Shown piece by piece: positions 13,755 through 15,950 of a stretch of 15,950 nucleotides of DNA. A program made the position numbers and the translations under genes. How positions within the stretch are numbered: position 1 is the stretch's first letter; each line of letters opens with the position of its first letter. The notes below the pieces were generated by a model. That model worked only from the letters and a program-made list of their open reading frames with translations. It ran no database searches and was not told the origin of the DNA. The DNA lies in the NCBI GenBank assembly GCA_031546715.1, contig JAVBKA010000037.1:1-15950 (forward strand), in the 5' to 3' direction. The stretch is from JAVBKA01 sp031546715. Lineage in GTDB: Bacteria > Bacillota > Clostridia > Oscillospirales > UBA929.

Positions 13755-14860
13755 TTAATGACCTCCTCAAAAAAAGTATCAGGAATATCAGCGTTGAATA
13801 TTTCGTTTGCCCACATTACAGTCACTAAATCAGCACTGCCAATGTTTGTGATGGAGTGGGTATATCCGGTGGGAATGTCAACGACTGTGGGCGTTTCGCC
13901 GCAAACAGGATACTCTACAACAACGTCAGAACCGATTTTCCTGAAACGAATTACGGCGTTGCCTGAAACCACGAGGAATTTTTCGTTTTTGGTATGATGC
14001 CAGTGGTTTCCCTTGGTAATCCCGGGTTTTGTTATGTTTACCGACACTTGCCCGCTGTTTTCGGTATGAATAAACTCAGTAAATGAGCCTCGGCTGTCAG
14101 CACTGGATTTCAGGGGATAGGAAAACTCATTTTCGGGCAGGTAACTCAAATATGTGCTGTAAAGTTTTTTTGTAAGCAGGTCAGCCATATCCGGAATTTG
14201 CAGATTGGCGCGACTTTCACGAAAACTAGTGATTTTTGGCGCAAGCTCGCCTAAAGATATGTTATAAGTCTCAGAAACGGTGCAATACATGCCGCTTTTT
14301 AAGGTTACATCGTCAATTGTGCGCAAAAATGCGTTGCATACATCATCAATGTAGGACAAGCTAAGGCTTGCCGCAGGGTCGTGTATTTCTATGGGAAGGT
14401 CGTTTGCAACATTATTGCAAAAGGTCGCAACCACCGAGTTGTAGTTAGGTCTGCACCATTTACCGAAAAGATTTGCAAGCCTAAAAACATACACAGACGA
14501 GCCAGTAAGCTCATAATAGGCAAACACTGCGTCCTCTGCGGCACGTTTACTGATGCCGTAAGGGTTTTGAAGTGCCGCTTGTATGGACGAGCTTAGAACA
14601 AAAGGAGGCTTTTTTGCAAGCCTTGTTAAAATATTTTCAGTAAAGAGCTTGTTTCCGGTTTCAAATTCAGAAACATCCGTGGGGCGGTTAATTCCTGCTA
14701 GATGAAACACAAAATCAGCTTCATGGGAAAAGCGGTTAAGCTCCTCCTGAGTGTTGTCCTTGTCGTAGAGAAACAGTGTGTCGTCAGGGCGGCGTTGCCT
14801 AAGGTGCGCTACTAGATTTCGTCCGACAAATCCATTTGCGCCGGTAACTAAAATATTCAT
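13751..14860 (-). CDS. capF: CapF/FnlB-type bifunctional reductase with C-terminal cupin
   Basis: The 369-residue product matches the two-domain CapF layout. The N-terminal SDR domain (1 to about 245) has the NAD(P)-binding VTGANGFVG (5-13), HLAGINRPTDVSEF (53-66) and catalytic NPYGISK (Tyr 101, Lys 105). The C-terminal cupin (about 250-366) carries metal-ligand histidines in GNHWHHTKNEKF (His 286, 288, 289, Glu 293). In Staphylococcus aureus, CapF epimerises at C3 through the cupin and then reduces the C4 ketone, using the product of CapE. Start and stop overlap both neighbours by 4 bases (ATGA), so translation is coupled. GAGGCG at the end of capE is the ribosome site. Confidence 0.93.
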   Translation of the reverse strand: MNILVTGANGFVGRNLVAHLRQRRPDDTLFLYDKDNTQEELNRFSHEADFVFHLAGINRPTDVSEFETGNKLFTENILTRLAKKPPFVLSSSIQAALQNPYGISKRAAEDAVFAYYELTGSSVYVFRLANLFGKWCRPNYNSVVATFCNNVANDLPIEIHDPAASLSLSYIDDVCNAFLRTIDDVTLKSGMYCTVSETYNISLGELAPKITSFRESRANLQIPDMADLLTKKLYSTYLSYLPENEFSYPLKSSADSRGSFTEFIHTENSGQVSVNITKPGITKGNHWHHTKNEKFLVVSGNAVIRFRKIGSDVVVEYPVCGETPTVVDIPTGYTHSITNIGSADLVTVMWANEIFNADIPDTFFEEVIK

Positions 14861-15852
14861 CTAATCGCCTCGCGGATGATGGGTAGTCGTAATAGTTGTT
14901 CCTTAACAGCTTCAACGTTTAACTGTCTTGTATTGTGGGAGTTGTACTCGTTGGTTTCTGCAACTTCGCCTTCTGAAACAAATTTTGAGTAGTTTAGCGT
15001 TCTTGTGTCCGCGGGAACGCGGAAATAATCCCCAAGGTCGTAGGAGTGGGACATTTCCTCCCTTGTTAGGAGGGTTTCAAACAGTTTTTCGCCGTGTCTT
15101 GTACCAATAACCTTGATTTCGCTGTCAGCCTTTAGCAGCTCTTTTACAGCTAAGACTAAGTCTCCGATGGTGCTTGCAGGAGCTTTTTGGACAAAGGTGT
15201 CCCCTGGTAGACCATTGTTAAATGAGTACAGCACAAGGTCAACGGCATCCTCAAGGGTCATAAGGAAGCGAGTCATAGCGGGATTTGTAACGGTCAGGGG
15301 CTTGTTTTCGGAAATTTGCTCCAAAAATAGCGGAATAACTGAACCTCTGGACGCCATAACGTTTCCGTAGCGTGTGCAGGTGATGATAGTATCCCGCGCA
15401 TTTCTTGAAGCGGCAACGGCGACTTTTTCCATCATTGCCTTTGAAATGCCCATTGCATTTATTGGGTACGCCGCTTTATCGGTTGATAGCACCACAACGC
15501 GCTTTACACCATGGGAAATGGCCGATTGAAGCACATTTTCTGTGCCGATTACGTTTGTGCGAACAGCCTCCATGGGGAAAAATTCGCAAGAGGGAACCTG
15601 TTTCAGCGCAGCGGCGTGAAAAATATAGTCAACGCCTTGCATGGCAAAATCTACACTGTCACGGTTTCTAACGTCTCCAATGTAGAATTTCACCTTATCA
15701 GACGCCAATTGACGGCGCATATCGTCCTGCTTTTTCTCGTCACGAGAGAATATGCGGATTTCACCAATGTCGGAGTTAAGAAAGCGATCAAGTACAGCAT
15801 GTCCGAAAGAGCCTGTGCCGCCTGTGATTAGTAAGGTTTTGTTATTAAACAT
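14857..15852 (-). CDS. capE: CapE/FnlA-type UDP-GlcNAc 4,6-dehydratase/5-epimerase
   Basis: The 331-residue product is an SDR enzyme: LLITGGTGSFG (7-17), IFSRDEKKQDDMRR (34-47), YIFHAAALKQVPSCEFFPME (76-95) and STDKAAYPINAMGISK (123-138), where Met 134 and Lys 138 replace the usual YxxxK as in CapE and PseB-class inverting dehydratases. The C-terminal RHGEKLFETLLTREEM, DYFRVPADTR and YNSHNT motifs place it with CapE/FnlA over PseB. It takes UDP-GlcNAc to the 4-keto-6-deoxy-L-hexose and commits sugar to UDP-L-FucNAc. ATG 15852 has only a weak ribosome site (GGTG), unlike the two genes that follow. It is the first visible gene of the operon. No clear promoter is seen in the 98 bases to the window edge. 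Confidence 0.93.
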   Translation of the reverse strand: MFNNKTLLITGGTGSFGHAVLDRFLNSDIGEIRIFSRDEKKQDDMRRQLASDKVKFYIGDVRNRDSVDFAMQGVDYIFHAAALKQVPSCEFFPMEAVRTNVIGTENVLQSAISHGVKRVVVLSTDKAAYPINAMGISKAMMEKVAVAASRNARDTIITCTRYGNVMASRGSVIPLFLEQISENKPLTVTNPAMTRFLMTLEDAVDLVLYSFNNGLPGDTFVQKAPASTIGDLVLAVKELLKADSEIKVIGTRHGEKLFETLLTREEMSHSYDLGDYFRVPADTRTLNYSKFVSEGEVAETNEYNSHNTRQLNVEAVKEQLLRLPIIREAIR

Positions 15853-15899
15853 AATTCACCAGCTTAAAAGTATTTGTGTAAGCGCGGATTAACCCGGTA

Positions 15900-15925
15900 G
15901 TGAAAATATGCTTGCATATTTTCAC
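15900..15925. repeat. Perfect 12-base inverted repeat upstream of capE
   Basis: GTGAAAATATGC (15900-15911), loop TT, GCATATTTTCAC (15914-15925). No T-run follows on either strand, so it is not a clear terminator. It lies 48 bases before the capE start and could be an operator, a leader hairpin, or the end of an upstream transcription unit. Confidence 0.6.
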
Positions 15926-15950
15926 GAAAAGCGCAGGCACTCATCAATCC

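Noticed and set aside
1..15950. CRISPR array, tRNA, rRNA or riboswitch
   Set aside because: No regularly spaced repeats, cloverleaf-like sequence, rRNA signature or recognisable aptamer was seen on either strand.

Overview
The window comes from the chromosome of a spore-forming Firmicute, most likely a clostridial (Eubacteriales) species of moderate G+C. It carries spoVAD/spoVAE sporulation genes, clostridial-type conjugative-element genes and Gram-positive-style AGGAGG ribosome sites. It divides into two parts with a sharp border near 8450.

Positions 1-8450 are an accessory island assembled from broken mobile elements. On the minus strand, 1-3298 is the scar of a prophage. A ParA ATPase head is joined in frame to a minor-tail-protein-Z-like tail, and a tail-terminator-like domain is joined in frame to the lytic amidase. 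A small holin-like protein follows, and upstream sits a third chimera with a DUF4406-like N-terminus. The head and contractile-tail genes that should lie between these pieces are absent. Next is an intact class II Fic gene with its own promoter and terminator (3359-4149). After it come remnants of an integrative conjugative element: a TrbL/VirB6-like membrane protein with a one-base frameshift, an unrecognised reverse-strand fragment, and a relaxase that lacks its N-terminus, has a one-base frameshift, and is fused at its C-terminus to a DUF7309/DUF6930-like fragment. The island ends with an intact two-gene operon with its own promoter and terminator: an HD-domain dGTPase/SAMHD1-like phosphohydrolase and a YwgA/DUF4065-like protein (6386-8433). 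This operon is the best candidate for an unstudied functional system, possibly a nucleotide-depletion defence module.

Positions 8450-15950 are host chromosome. The C-terminal 40% of spoVAD abuts the island, followed by an intact spoVAE. Next are a VanZ-like gene and a sugar aminotransferase in one minus-strand unit, and a divergent plus-strand glycosyltransferase. A bidirectional terminator separates these from a tightly overlapping minus-strand operon capE-capF-capG. CapE, CapF and CapG form the known route from UDP-GlcNAc to UDP-N-acetyl-L-fucosamine. The neighbouring transferase resembles WbuB-type L-fucosamine transferases and is the natural user of that sugar, so this half is part of a capsule or surface-glycan locus.

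Five or six gene-to-gene junctions lie in 8.4 kb and most keep the reading frame. That is unusual: it points either to repeated deletion in a decaying island or to assembly collapse, and read evidence is needed to decide. Function calls rest on recognition of motifs and family layout; no database search was run.
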